A stretch of 64,000 nt of DNA from CAUTNH01 sp963543845. GTDB taxonomy: Bacteria; Bacillota_I; Bacilli_A; Acholeplasmatales; Acholeplasmataceae. The stretch's first letter is position 1, and each line of letters starts with the position of its first letter. Below the pieces are notes generated by a model. It did not search any database. It saw only the letters and a list, made by a program, of their open reading frames with translations, and was not told the origin of the DNA. The position numbers and the translations under genes were made by a program. Positions 54,393-63,653 of this stretch are shown here, piece after piece. Location of the stretch: positions 1 to 64,000 of the forward strand of contig CAUUCL010000001.1 in NCBI GenBank assembly GCA_963543845.1, written 5' to 3'.

Positions 54393-54424
54393 ATTAAAAA
54401 AATCCAAGTTTTAAAACTTGGATT
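54393..54424 (-). terminator. Terminator of cobB-acpP-leuS
   Basis: Perfect 24-nt palindrome AATCCAAGTTTT/AAAACTTGGATT (54401-54424) followed by TTTTTTT on the minus strand, directly after the leuS TGA. Confidence 0.88.
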
Positions 54425-54426
54425 AA

Positions 54427-56838
54427 TCACTTACAAACAAAATTTACCAATTTATGAGGAACATAAATTACCTTGATAATTTCTTTTCCTTCAAGGTTTA
54501 GTTTAGTATTAGAATCTAATTTAGCAATACTAATAACTTCATCTTTAGATAAATTTAAGCTAACCATTTTCTTCCCGCGAAGTTTTCCGTTAACCTGAAA
54601 AACAACTAATGCTTCATCTTTTTCTAATATTTTACTATTTTCTAAAGGAAACTTCTCATCTAAAAGTTCAGTCTTATTTTTTAATACTTCTTTGTTTAAC
54701 TCCTCAGTTAAATGAGGGCAAATTGGATTAAGTAAAATTAAAAATAATCTTGCTTGCTCAGGTGATATTTTTTTAATTTTATATACCTCATTAACAAATA
54801 TCATCATCTGACTTATTGCAGTGTTAAATTGCAATTCCTCATAATCAGTTCTAACTTTTTTAATTGTTTCATTTAAAGCAACATCAAGCTCCAAAACTTT
54901 GCTAGATGTTAAAAAATCAAACATATTAACTACTCTATCAATAAATTTTCTGCTTGCACTAATTCCTTGATCAGTCCATGATTTATCTTGGCTTATTGGT
55001 CCCATAAACATCTCATATAATCTTAGAGAATCTGCTCCATAAGTGTCAATTATCTCATCAGGATTTATAACTCTTCCCTTTGATTTAGACATTTTTTGAC
55101 CCTCTATTAAAATCATTCCCTGGTTGTATAACTTATTAAATGGCTCATCGGATTTAAAATATCCTAGCTCATTCATAAACTTATGCCAAAATCTTGAATA
55201 AAGCAAGTGTCCTACAGCATGCTCAGCTCCGCCGATATATAAATCAACTGGCAGCCATTTTGAAAGAATTTCATTAGCTTTTTTACTATTTAAAGAAATA
55301 AAACCATCTTTTTCTTTTAAAAGATGACCGATATAATACCAAGAACTTCCTGCAAGTTGTGGCATTGTATTTGTATCATAGTGATAATTTTTACCATCTA
55401 ATTTAAAGTTAAGCCATGATTTAATATTAGCAAGCGGGCTTTTACCATCTCCACTTGGCTTTATATTTTTAGTCTTTGGTAGAACTAGTGGTAACATTTT
55501 ATCATCTAACTTATAAATTTTACCTTCTTCATCAAAGTAAATCGGAAATGGCTCTCCCCAATATCTTTGGCGAGAAAAGACCCAATCACGAAGCTTATAG
55601 GTAAATGTTCTTTCTCCCATTTTTAAACTAGATAATTTATCAATAACTAACTTTGTAGCATCTTTTATATCTAGACCATTTAAAAAATCAGAATTTATAT
55701 GTTTTCCATCTAATGCATAAGGAAGTTTAGAATCATCTACATCAATTATTTTAGTAATTTCAAGATTAAACTTTTTAGCAAATTCAAAGTCTCTTTCATC
55801 ATGCGCTGGAACTGCCATTAAGGCACCTTTAGCATAATCTGCTAAAACGTAATCTGATATCCAAATTGGAATTTTTTTTCCACTTAAAGGATTTATTGCA
55901 TATGAGCCTGTGAAAACACCAGTTTTAACTTTATTTATTTGTCTTTCAACTGATGATATTTGAGATGCTTTTTTTATATACTCATCGCACTTTTTTTTAT
56001 GTTCAGCTTTAACTAATTCATTTATAATTAAACTTTCAGGCGCAACAACTAAATAAGTTACTCCAAAAATAGTGTCTGCTCTTGTTGTAAAAACCTCAAC
56101 TTTTAACTTTGAGTTTTCAACATTAAATAAAATGTTAGTCCCCTCTTTTTTACCAATCCAGTTTTTTTGAATATCTTTTATTTTTTCAGGCCATTTTAAA
56201 TTATCAAGACCTGTAAGAAGTTTATCAGCATAATTAGTAATTTTTAAAACCCATTGTTTCATTGGCTTTTTATATACTGGGTGATCACCACGTTCTGAAA
56301 ACATTTCATTATCTTTTGTGTATATTTCATCATTTGCTAAAACTGTTCCAAGCTTTGGACAAAAATTAACATCAACTTCTTTTAACTCAGCTAAACCATT
56401 TTCGTATAATCTCAAAAATATTTCTTGTGTTATTTTATAATAGTCTTTATCACAAGTTGCAAATGATTTCTCCCAGTCAACCATCTTACCGATTCTTTTT
56501 AATTGCTTTTTAAAATTAGCAATATTTTTATAAGTAAAATCCTCAGGATCATTTCCTGTTTCAAGCGCATACTGCTCAGCAGGAAGCCCAAAGGCATCAA
56601 ATCCCATCGGAACAAATACATTATATCCTTGCATTCTTTTAAATCTTGCATAAATATCAGTTGCTGTATATCCTTCAACATGACCTACATGAAGACCTGA
56701 TCCACTAGCATATGGAAACATATCAAGAATATACATTTTTTTCTTTTTATCAGAAAATAAATCTACATTAAAAAGACCATCATTATACCAATGGTCTTGC
56801 CAAAACTTCTCATATTCTAGATGATTTTTTATTTTCAT
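54427..56838 (-). CDS. leuS: Leucyl-tRNA synthetase
   Basis: 803 residues, bacterial type. 'PYASGSGLHVGHVEGYTATD' holds the HIGH-like motif; 'EGQKMSKSKGRV' is the KMSKS loop; the CP1 editing domain (~220-415) with 'VFTTRADTIFGVTYLVVAPE' is present. Charges tRNA-Leu. It follows acpP with a 4-nt overlap. TGA stop. Confidence 0.97.
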   Translation of the reverse strand: MKIKNHLEYEKFWQDHWYNDGLFNVDLFSDKKKKMYILDMFPYASGSGLHVGHVEGYTATDIYARFKRMQGYNVFVPMGFDAFGLPAEQYALETGNDPEDFTYKNIANFKKQLKRIGKMVDWEKSFATCDKDYYKITQEIFLRLYENGLAELKEVDVNFCPKLGTVLANDEIYTKDNEMFSERGDHPVYKKPMKQWVLKITNYADKLLTGLDNLKWPEKIKDIQKNWIGKKEGTNILFNVENSKLKVEVFTTRADTIFGVTYLVVAPESLIINELVKAEHKKKCDEYIKKASQISSVERQINKVKTGVFTGSYAINPLSGKKIPIWISDYVLADYAKGALMAVPAHDERDFEFAKKFNLEITKIIDVDDSKLPYALDGKHINSDFLNGLDIKDATKLVIDKLSSLKMGERTFTYKLRDWVFSRQRYWGEPFPIYFDEEGKIYKLDDKMLPLVLPKTKNIKPSGDGKSPLANIKSWLNFKLDGKNYHYDTNTMPQLAGSSWYYIGHLLKEKDGFISLNSKKANEILSKWLPVDLYIGGAEHAVGHLLYSRFWHKFMNELGYFKSDEPFNKLYNQGMILIEGQKMSKSKGRVINPDEIIDTYGADSLRLYEMFMGPISQDKSWTDQGISASRKFIDRVVNMFDFLTSSKVLELDVALNETIKKVRTDYEELQFNTAISQMMIFVNEVYKIKKISPEQARLFLILLNPICPHLTEELNKEVLKNKTELLDEKFPLENSKILEKDEALVVFQVNGKLRGKKMVSLNLSKDEVISIAKLDSNTKLNLEGKEIIKVIYVPHKLVNFVCK

Positions 56839-57065
56839 TTTTTAAGTAGTTTATTTATATAATCAACAACGTTTCCAACAGTTTTTAAAGTTGGGATAAC
56901 ATCATCTTCAAAACGGATATTTAACTTTTTCTCAATTGCAGTAATTAAGCTTATTGCATCAATTGAGTCAAGCCCTAAATCATTAGTTAAATTAGTATCT
57001 AATGACACATCTTTTTTAATTCCTAGCTCATCAAGTAAAACTTTTTTTAACTCATCTAAATTCAT
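56835..57065 (-). CDS. acpP: Acyl carrier protein
   Basis: 76 residues, acidic four-helix carrier. The 4'-phosphopantetheine site is 'LGLDSIDAISLI' (Ser). Carries acyl chains for lipid synthesis, probably fed to phospholipid acyltransferases; no FAS genes lie here. Overlaps cobB by 4 nt and leuS by 4 nt. Confidence 0.93.
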   Translation of the reverse strand: MNLDELKKVLLDELGIKKDVSLDTNLTNDLGLDSIDAISLITAIEKKLNIRFEDDVIPTLKTVGNVVDYINKLLKK

Positions 57066-57808
57066 AAATTCTCCTTAAGATAGTCTTGTAATTCTTTAAA
57101 TATTTCATCAACATCGCCTTTAATAAATTTAGCTCCTGCAAATTTTATATCATCTTTATTTATTAAATACATCTTATCTCCAAGATAATATCTAACAAGC
57201 GCACAAGCAGGAAAAACTGAAAGTGATGTTCCAGCGATTATTAAAACATCAGCCTTTTCAATTCTATCAACAGCCTCATTAACGACATTAACATCACTTG
57301 GCTCTCCATATAAAACTACACTAGGTCTTATCATAAAGCCTTCCTCATCAACAGGGTAAGGTTTATCTTTTTGATCTAGCAAATATTCAATAGGATATTC
57401 TTTTTTTGATTCAACTGAATAATTTTTATAAATTGTCCCATGTAATTCATAAACATTTTTAGAACCTGCTTTTTGGTGAAGGCCGTCAATGTTTTGAGTA
57501 ACAATCGCATCAAGTATATTTTTATCCTCCATATACTTTAAAGCCTTGTGGCAGTTATTTGGTTTGGCGTCTAAATATACTAAATTATCAAAATAAAACT
57601 TGAAAAACTTTTCTGGATTTGAGTAAAGAAAATCTTTTGAAAGAATTTCTTCAACTGGTATTTCGTTGTTCTCTCTTATAAGTCCATTTGCGGACCTAAA
57701 ATCAGGAATTCCACTTTTTGTGGAAACTCCAGCTCCTCCGAAAAATACTATTTTTTTAGAATTTAGACAATCTTTAAAAAATTCAGTTTTTATATTTTTT
57801 TCATTCAT
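57062..57808 (-). CDS. cobB: SIR2-family NAD-dependent deacylase lacking the zinc module
   Basis: 248 residues. NAD-binding and catalytic motifs are intact: 'GAGVSTKSGIPDFRS', 'TQNIDGLHQKAG', catalytic His in 'ELHG', 'VVLYGE' and 'GTSLSV'. The two CxxC pairs that hold structural zinc, normally after ELHG, are absent; the segment has no cysteine. Activity (deacylase or ADP-ribosyltransferase) is therefore uncertain. The ATG at 57808 is exactly 6 nt after a TATAAT, implying a leaderless mRNA. Heads an operon with acpP and leuS. Confidence 0.9.
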   Translation of the reverse strand: MNEKNIKTEFFKDCLNSKKIVFFGGAGVSTKSGIPDFRSANGLIRENNEIPVEEILSKDFLYSNPEKFFKFYFDNLVYLDAKPNNCHKALKYMEDKNILDAIVTQNIDGLHQKAGSKNVYELHGTIYKNYSVESKKEYPIEYLLDQKDKPYPVDEEGFMIRPSVVLYGEPSDVNVVNEAVDRIEKADVLIIAGTSLSVFPACALVRYYLGDKMYLINKDDIKFAGAKFIKGDVDEIFKELQDYLKENL

Positions 57809-57814
57809 ATATTT

Positions 57815-57844
57815 ATTATACTATCTTTTAAAATTTTATATTAA
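57815..57844 (-). promoter_or_regulatory. Promoter of cobB-acpP-leuS giving a leaderless mRNA
   Basis: Minus strand TTAATA (57839-57844), 18 nt, TATAAT (57815-57820), then AAATAT and ATG. Predicted +1 is the A of the start codon. No ribosome site. Confidence 0.6.
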
Positions 57845-57955
57845 ATATAACTTTAATTTTTAACTTTTTAGTTAAATATCTTACTATATCTTATTTATTG
57901 GGTATTATTTATAGTGCTATTTCATTTTTACAAAATTAGTTTTAAACTTTATAAT

Positions 57956-57990
57956 AAAAAAATCAGCCAATTTTTCTGGCTGATTTTTTT
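57956..57990. terminator. Terminator after the PII-like gene
   Basis: AATCAGCCA/TGGCTGATT stem (57961-57969 and 57977-57985) with A-run and T-run on the two sides. It serves the minus-strand antiporter unit. The 110 nt between here and the cobB promoter hold nothing else that I can identify. Confidence 0.88.
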
Positions 57991-57996
57991 TATAAA

Positions 57997-58347
57997 TTAC
58001 TTATGTGGTTTTAATAAGAATATATCATCAACGGGAACTGAGAACATAAATCCAATTGCTGGTTTTTTAGATGGATTAACTATTTCTCTAATCGCCTTTA
58101 CAACACTTTCTACTTTTTCCTTTTTTAAAACTGTAAATATAGTTTTATTATTTCGTCCTTGATCAGCTAAGTTTCTTTGAAAAGGGCCATTGAAAAATAG
58201 TTTTGAGCCACTTTCAGATCCAAGTATTGCCTGTGCAAGTCCTTGTGAGTCAAGAACGGTTGCACCTTTAATATCAAGTGAGACAAACTCTTCAAGTATA
58301 TCTTCAAGATAGTCTAAATCATTTAAAATTATAAATAATGCTTTCAT
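57997..58347 (-). CDS. PII-like regulatory protein linked to antiporter
   Basis: 116 residues. Ferredoxin-like PII-type pattern: beta start 'KALFIILND', 'GATVLDSQGLAQ', and a final conserved stretch 'GFMFSVPVDDI'. No uridylylation Tyr loop is obvious. It overlaps the antiporter stop by 1 nt, and such small proteins often sit beside transporters, so it probably senses a ligand to control the antiporter. Confidence 0.7.
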   Translation of the reverse strand: MKALFIILNDLDYLEDILEEFVSLDIKGATVLDSQGLAQAILGSESGSKLFFNGPFQRNLADQGRNNKTIFTVLKKEKVESVVKAIREIVNPSKKPAIGFMFSVPVDDIFLLKPHK

Positions 58348-59705
58348 TAGGTTACCTCTCCTTTTTCTTTTTCTCCTATATCGTGCATTTTTGTAAACTT
58401 ATCAAGTGCATACATCTCACCAGATTTAGAAATTGCCATTTTCGCAAAAAGCGGTCCTGATGTTTCATAAATTAAAATAGAAAGTAAGATTATTGTAGAT
58501 ATAATTTCAACACTTTTACCAAATGCTGGATTATCTCCTAATTCTCTTTTAATAATTGTTAAAAGTCCAATTGATACCCCACCTTGGGGAAAGAGCGAAA
58601 ATCCAATATAGTTTCTAACCTTTTTACTATCTTTTACAACTGCGCATCCCGTAAATGCACCAAGATATTTTCCAGAACCTCTTGCAATAGCATATGCTAA
58701 GGTTAAAAGTAAAATTAAAAAGCTTTGTCTAAGCATTCCTAAATCAAGACTTGCTCCTGCAAGGGTAAAAAATAATATAAAAAATGGAGTTGAAAAATCA
58801 TTAACTGTATCAAATGTTTTTTGAGGGTTTTTGGAAATATTTGAAACCATTGCTCCAAGGAATATATTAGATAAAAGAGGAGAAAAACTAATCCACTTAC
58901 CAGAGAATGTATTAAATAAATGACAAAGTCCAAGTGTTAAAATAATAAATCCAATTGATAGTCCTTGAAGTTCATCTTTATTATTTAGAATTTTCTTTGA
59001 GATAACAGAAAGTAAAAATCCCATAAAAAGTCCAAATCCGACCGATACAAATATTTCAATAAACGGTTTAAAAATACTGTAGTATAAAGGAAGAGTTGCT
59101 CCACCTTTGTGAGGAAATAATACTCCAACAACTGAAAGTGAAATACCAAATATAATAATTCCGAAAATATCATCAAGGGCAGTTATCGGAAGAACAGTTT
59201 TAGTCATTTTACCATAGGCTCTGTATTGTCTTATAACAAGTACAGTTGCTGCAGGTGCGGTTGATGCTGCAAGACTTGCAAGAAGTATTGAAAATGAGAT
59301 ATTATTTTTTCCTGCTAGATTAAAATCTGGACTTATTCTTCCTTTTGGAAATAAAAACATCAAAATAAAAACAAAACTAACTGCAAAAAGTGTCTCAAAG
59401 CTTGTTATTATTCCAACCCTTTTTCCCATTTTTTTAATTGCCTTTAATCTAAATTCGCTTCCAATACTAAAAGCAATAAATGAAAGGGCAATATCATTTA
59501 AAAATGATAAACTCTTACTATCTTCTTTTGATATTATTCCAGGAAATCCTTCAAATATTAAAGCCATTGAAGGACCAAGCAATATTCCAAATAAAATATA
59601 ACCTGATACATTAGGTAGTTTTAAAATTTTAGCGTATAAACCTCCGCAAAATCCAACAATTAAAAGAATTCCTACTTGAAATACTTTGTAAAGTATTGGA
59701 TCCAT
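58347..59705 (-). CDS. Cation:proton antiporter (CPA2, KefB/NapA type)
   Basis: 452 residues, about 12 membrane helices, Na_H_Exchanger fold. 'TAPAATVLVIRQYRAYG' and 'TALDDIFGIIIFG' hold the conserved region with the Asp pair used in ion exchange. Likely exchanges Na+ or K+ for H+. A -10 like TATAAT lies ~22 nt before the ATG; no ribosome site is seen. No TrkA-N domain; the PII-like gene may replace it as regulator. Confidence 0.85.
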   Translation of the reverse strand: MDPILYKVFQVGILLIVGFCGGLYAKILKLPNVSGYILFGILLGPSMALIFEGFPGIISKEDSKSLSFLNDIALSFIAFSIGSEFRLKAIKKMGKRVGIITSFETLFAVSFVFILMFLFPKGRISPDFNLAGKNNISFSILLASLAASTAPAATVLVIRQYRAYGKMTKTVLPITALDDIFGIIIFGISLSVVGVLFPHKGGATLPLYYSIFKPFIEIFVSVGFGLFMGFLLSVISKKILNNKDELQGLSIGFIILTLGLCHLFNTFSGKWISFSPLLSNIFLGAMVSNISKNPQKTFDTVNDFSTPFFILFFTLAGASLDLGMLRQSFLILLLTLAYAIARGSGKYLGAFTGCAVVKDSKKVRNYIGFSLFPQGGVSIGLLTIIKRELGDNPAFGKSVEIISTIILLSILIYETSGPLFAKMAISKSGEMYALDKFTKMHDIGEKEKGEVT

Positions 59706-59756
59706 CGCAGGTATTAGTTGTGAAAAAATTATAATAAGACCTTCTTTTTATGCTAA

Positions 59757-59790
59757 TCAAAAGGGCAATTATAAATTGCCCCTTTTAATT
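59757..59790 (-). terminator. Terminator of the rpsL-rpsG-fusA-tuf operon
   Basis: Stem AAAAGGGCAATT/AATTGCCCCTTTT with one bulge (59759-59785) and a T-run on the minus strand (CTTTTGATT). Lies between tuf and the antiporter gene. Confidence 0.75.
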
Positions 59791-59806
59791 ATAAAATTAT
59801 AATAAA

Positions 59807-60994
59807 TTATTTAATAATTTTAGTTACTGTACCAGCACCAACTGTTTTTCCACCTTCACGGATAGAAAATTTAGTACCGTTTTCAATAGCGATTGGGTGA
59901 ATTAGTTCAACTGTCATTGCAGTGTTTTCACCTGGCATAACCATTGCATCTTTACCGCCTTTTAACTCAACAACACCTGTAATATCAGTTGTTCTAAAAT
60001 AAAATTGTGGACGATAGTTTGTGAAAAATGGAGTATGTCTTCCACCTTCTTCTTTTGAAAGTACATAAACTTGTGCTTCAAATTTTGTGTGAGGTGAAAC
60101 TGAACCTGGTTTTGCTAGTACTTGACCACGCTCGATATTTTCTCTTTCAACACCACGAAGTAGTGCACCAATGTTATCTCCTGCTTGAGCTTCATCTAGT
60201 AATTTTCTAAACATCTCAATACCAGTAACAACAGTTTTTTGAGTTTCTTTAATACCAACGATTTCAACAGTATCTCCAACTTTTAGTGTACCTCTTTCAA
60301 CACGACCTGTTGCAACAGTTCCACGACCTGTAATTGTAAATACGTCCTCAACTGGTAGTAGGAATGGTTGGTCAGTTGCTCTTTTTGGAGTATCGATGTA
60401 AGAGTCAACAGCAGCCATTAGTTCCATAATTTTAGCTTGTGCATTTGCATCTCCTTCGATTGCTTTTAATGCAGAACCTTTAATTACAGGAACATCATCA
60501 CCTGGGAAATCATAAGATGATAGTAATTCTCTAACTTCCATTTCAACAAGGTCAAGAATTTCGTTATCATCAACTAAATCAGCTTTGTTTAAAAATACAA
60601 CAATTTTTGGAACACCAACTTGACGAGCAAGTAGAATATGCTCTCTTGTTTGAGGCATAACTGAATCTGCAGCTGATACAACTAAAATTGCACCATCCAT
60701 TTGGGCAGCACCAGTAATCATGTTTTTAACATAATCGGCGTGGCCTGGGCAGTCTACGTGAGCGTAATGTCTGTTTTCTGTTTCATACTCAATGTGAGAT
60801 GAGTTGATAGTGATTCCTCTTTCTTTTTCTTCAGGAGCACCATCGATTTGATCATATGCTTTTTTTTCTGCTAATCCTTTTGTTGCAAGAACAGTTGTAA
60901 TTGCAGCAGTTAGAGTAGTTTTACCATGGTCAACGTGACCAATTGTACCAATGTTAACATGTGGTTTTGTTCTTTCAAATTTTTTCTTTGACAT
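59807..60994 (-). CDS. tuf: Elongation factor Tu
   Basis: 395 residues, complete. Delivers aminoacyl-tRNA to the ribosome. GTPase motifs 'GHVDHGKT', 'DCPGHADY', 'NKAD'. Perfect AGGAGG before the ATG. Last gene of the str operon. Confidence 0.98.
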   Translation of the reverse strand: MSKKKFERTKPHVNIGTIGHVDHGKTTLTAAITTVLATKGLAEKKAYDQIDGAPEEKERGITINSSHIEYETENRHYAHVDCPGHADYVKNMITGAAQMDGAILVVSAADSVMPQTREHILLARQVGVPKIVVFLNKADLVDDNEILDLVEMEVRELLSSYDFPGDDVPVIKGSALKAIEGDANAQAKIMELMAAVDSYIDTPKRATDQPFLLPVEDVFTITGRGTVATGRVERGTLKVGDTVEIVGIKETQKTVVTGIEMFRKLLDEAQAGDNIGALLRGVERENIERGQVLAKPGSVSPHTKFEAQVYVLSKEEGGRHTPFFTNYRPQFYFRTTDITGVVELKGGKDAMVMPGENTAMTVELIHPIAIENGTKFSIREGGKTVGAGTVTKIIK

Positions 60995-61077
60995 AAATTC
61001 CTCCTATAAAATTTATATTTTATTTTTAATTTTAAACTAGTAAATATTTTAACTTAAATTACTATTTTTTGCAAATA

Positions 61078-63153
61078 TTAAGAGTTTTTACTTCTTTTTT
61101 TAACAATTTCATCATAAACGGCTTTAGGTGTTTGTTGATAATGATCAAATTGCATTACGAAGTTTGCTCTTCCTTGTGAGTTAGATCTTAAATTTGTTGC
61201 ATATCCAAACATTTGAGCAAGTGGTACAAATGCTTTAATTGCAACCGCATTAGATCTTACACCTTGGGATTCAATTCTTCCACGACGTTGTGATAAATCA
61301 CCAATAATATTACCTACATAATCATTAGGTGTAACAACTTCAACATTCATAATTGGTTCTAAAATTGCTGGTGCACCTTTTTCAGCAAGTGATTTAATTG
61401 CCATTGACGCAGCAATTTTATATGCCATTTCAGATGAGTCAACCTCATGGTATGAACCATCATATAATGTTGCTTTAATATCCATTAGTGGATATCCTGC
61501 AATAATACCAGAGTCAAGTGATTCTAGAAAACCTTTTTCAACAGCTGGAATATATTCTTTTGGAATTCTTCCACCAACTACTTTATCAACAAACTCAAAT
61601 CCCTTTCCAGGGTTTGGCTCAAATTTAACCATAATATGCGCATATTGTCCACGACCACCAGATTGACGAATGAATTTTTCCTCAACTTCGCATGCTTTAG
61701 TAATTGTTTCTCTAAATGAAACTTGTGGCTCAGCTACATTAGCCTCAACATGAAATTCTCTTTTTAGTCTATCAACAATAATATCAAGGTGAAGTTCACC
61801 CATACCAGCAATAATTGTTTGACCTGTTTCTTTATCCATGTATGTTTTAAATGTTGGATCTTCTTCAGCAAGTTTTTGAAGGGCAATTGACATTTTTTCT
61901 TGGTCTTGTTTAGTTTTAGGTTCAATTGCAATATCAATAACTGGTTCTGGGAAAATCATTGACTCAAGTGTAATATCATCATTTGCAAGTGCTAGTGTAT
62001 CTCCTGTAGTTGTTCCTTTTAATCCTACAACTGCTGCAATATCACCTGTGCAAACTTCATCAATTTCAGAACGGTTATTTGCGTGCATTAACAAAATACG
62101 TCCAAATCTTTCTTTTACATCTTTTGTAACATTATTTACATATGAACCTGTTTTTAAAGTACCCGAATATACTCTAAAGTATGTTAATCTACCAACATAT
62201 GGATCTGTCATAACTTTAAAAGCAAGAGCTGTGAAAGGTTCTTTATCATCTGCTTTTCTAATTATTTCTTTTCCATCTTGGCTATGTCCTACAACTGGTG
62301 GAATATCAAGCGGTGATGGTAAAAAGTCAATAACTGCATCAAGAACGAATTTAACACCTTTATTTTTAAAAGCAGAACCGCAAAATACTGGGAAAAACTC
62401 AACTGCTAATGTACCTTTTCTAATTGCACTTTTAATAAGATCAACTGGGATTTCTTCACCTTCAAGGTATTTAACCATTAAATCTTCATCAAAATCAGCA
62501 GCAGCTTCAATTAGTTCATTTCTTTTTTCTTCAATAAGATTTTTTAAATTTGATGGAATTTCAATCTCTTTTGTATTTTCATCAATTGACTCATCATATT
62601 TATAAGCTTTACGATTTAATATATCAATAATACCAGTAAAGTTATTCTCAGAACCAATTGGCCAGTTAAGTGCGTGTGCTTTTACACCTAGTCTATCTTT
62701 GATTGTTTCAATAGCGTTTGCATAATCAGCACCAATTTTATCCATTTTATTAACAAATACTATTCTTGGAACTTTATACTCTGTTGCTTGTCTCCAAACA
62801 GTTTCAGTTTGTGGTTCAACACCAGCTTGAGCATCTAAAACAGTAACTGCACCATCAAGAACTCTAAGTGATCTTGATACTTCAACTGTAAAATCAACGT
62901 GACCTGGAGTGTCTATAATATTTACCTTATAGCCCTTCCAAAATGCTGTTGTTGCAGCTGATGTGATAGTAATTCCACGTTCTTGTTCTTGCTCCATCCA
63001 GTCCATTTGAGCGGCACCTTCGTGAGTTTCTCCAAGTTTATGAATTTTACCTGTATGGTATAAAACTCTTTCTGTAGTTGTTGTTTTACCAGCATCGATA
63101 TGAGCCATGATACCAATATTTCTTACTTTTTCTAATTCAATATTTCTTGCCAT
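61078..63153 (-). CDS. fusA: Elongation factor G
   Basis: 691 residues. Ribosomal translocase. 'AHIDAGKTTT', 'DTPGHVDF', 'NKMD'; all five domains in order. GGAG site before the ATG. Lies 8 nt after rpsG; the gap to tuf is 83 nt and may hold an extra promoter, none clear. Confidence 0.98.
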   Translation of the reverse strand: MARNIELEKVRNIGIMAHIDAGKTTTTERVLYHTGKIHKLGETHEGAAQMDWMEQEQERGITITSAATTAFWKGYKVNIIDTPGHVDFTVEVSRSLRVLDGAVTVLDAQAGVEPQTETVWRQATEYKVPRIVFVNKMDKIGADYANAIETIKDRLGVKAHALNWPIGSENNFTGIIDILNRKAYKYDESIDENTKEIEIPSNLKNLIEEKRNELIEAAADFDEDLMVKYLEGEEIPVDLIKSAIRKGTLAVEFFPVFCGSAFKNKGVKFVLDAVIDFLPSPLDIPPVVGHSQDGKEIIRKADDKEPFTALAFKVMTDPYVGRLTYFRVYSGTLKTGSYVNNVTKDVKERFGRILLMHANNRSEIDEVCTGDIAAVVGLKGTTTGDTLALANDDITLESMIFPEPVIDIAIEPKTKQDQEKMSIALQKLAEEDPTFKTYMDKETGQTIIAGMGELHLDIIVDRLKREFHVEANVAEPQVSFRETITKACEVEEKFIRQSGGRGQYAHIMVKFEPNPGKGFEFVDKVVGGRIPKEYIPAVEKGFLESLDSGIIAGYPLMDIKATLYDGSYHEVDSSEMAYKIAASMAIKSLAEKGAPAILEPIMNVEVVTPNDYVGNIIGDLSQRRGRIESQGVRSNAVAIKAFVPLAQMFGYATNLRSNSQGRANFVMQFDHYQQTPKAVYDEIVKKRSKNS

Positions 63154-63161
63154 ATAATCTC

Positions 63162-63632
63162 CTACCAGCGGTAATGTGCAAATGCTTTATTAGCCTCTGC
63201 CATTCTATGAGTATCATCACGTTTTTTACAAGATGCTCCGATACCATTTGATGCATCTATAATTTCTTTAGCTAATCTTTCAGCCATTGTTTTTTCATTT
63301 CTTAATCTAGCATATTGAACAAGCCAGCGTAGTCCAAGAGTTTGTTTTCTTCTTGGTTTAACTTCAACTGGAACTTGATAGTTTTGTCCACCTACACGAC
63401 GAGATCTTGTCTCAATTACTGGCATTATATTAGATAATGCTAGGTTAAATACATCTAGCGGATTTTTACCACTTTTCTTTTCAACAAGCTCAAATGCATT
63501 ATATAAAATTGATTGAGCTGTTCCTCTTTTTCCATCTAACATGATTGCGTTAATTGCCTTTGTTACAAGTTTTGAATTATAAATTGGATCAGGCAAAACA
63601 TCACGCTTAGGAACATATCCTTTTCTTGGCAT
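63162..63632 (-). CDS. rpsG: Ribosomal protein S7
   Basis: 156 residues, full length. '30S head organiser that binds 16S rRNA. 'MPRKGYVPKRDVLPDP' and 'GGQNYQVPVEV' are typical. AAGGAG before the ATG; 21 nt from rpsL. Confidence 0.98.
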   Translation of the reverse strand: MPRKGYVPKRDVLPDPIYNSKLVTKAINAIMLDGKRGTAQSILYNAFELVEKKSGKNPLDVFNLALSNIMPVIETRSRRVGGQNYQVPVEVKPRRKQTLGLRWLVQYARLRNEKTMAERLAKEIIDASNGIGASCKKRDDTHRMAEANKAFAHYRW

Positions 63633-63653
63633 ATTATCTCTCCTTTTCCTTAT

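Noticed and set aside
53864..54430. GTG at 54430 as start of the four-helix membrane protein
   Set aside because: The extra 22 residues are encoded by the leuS terminator palindrome and promoter, so the extension is not a real coding region.
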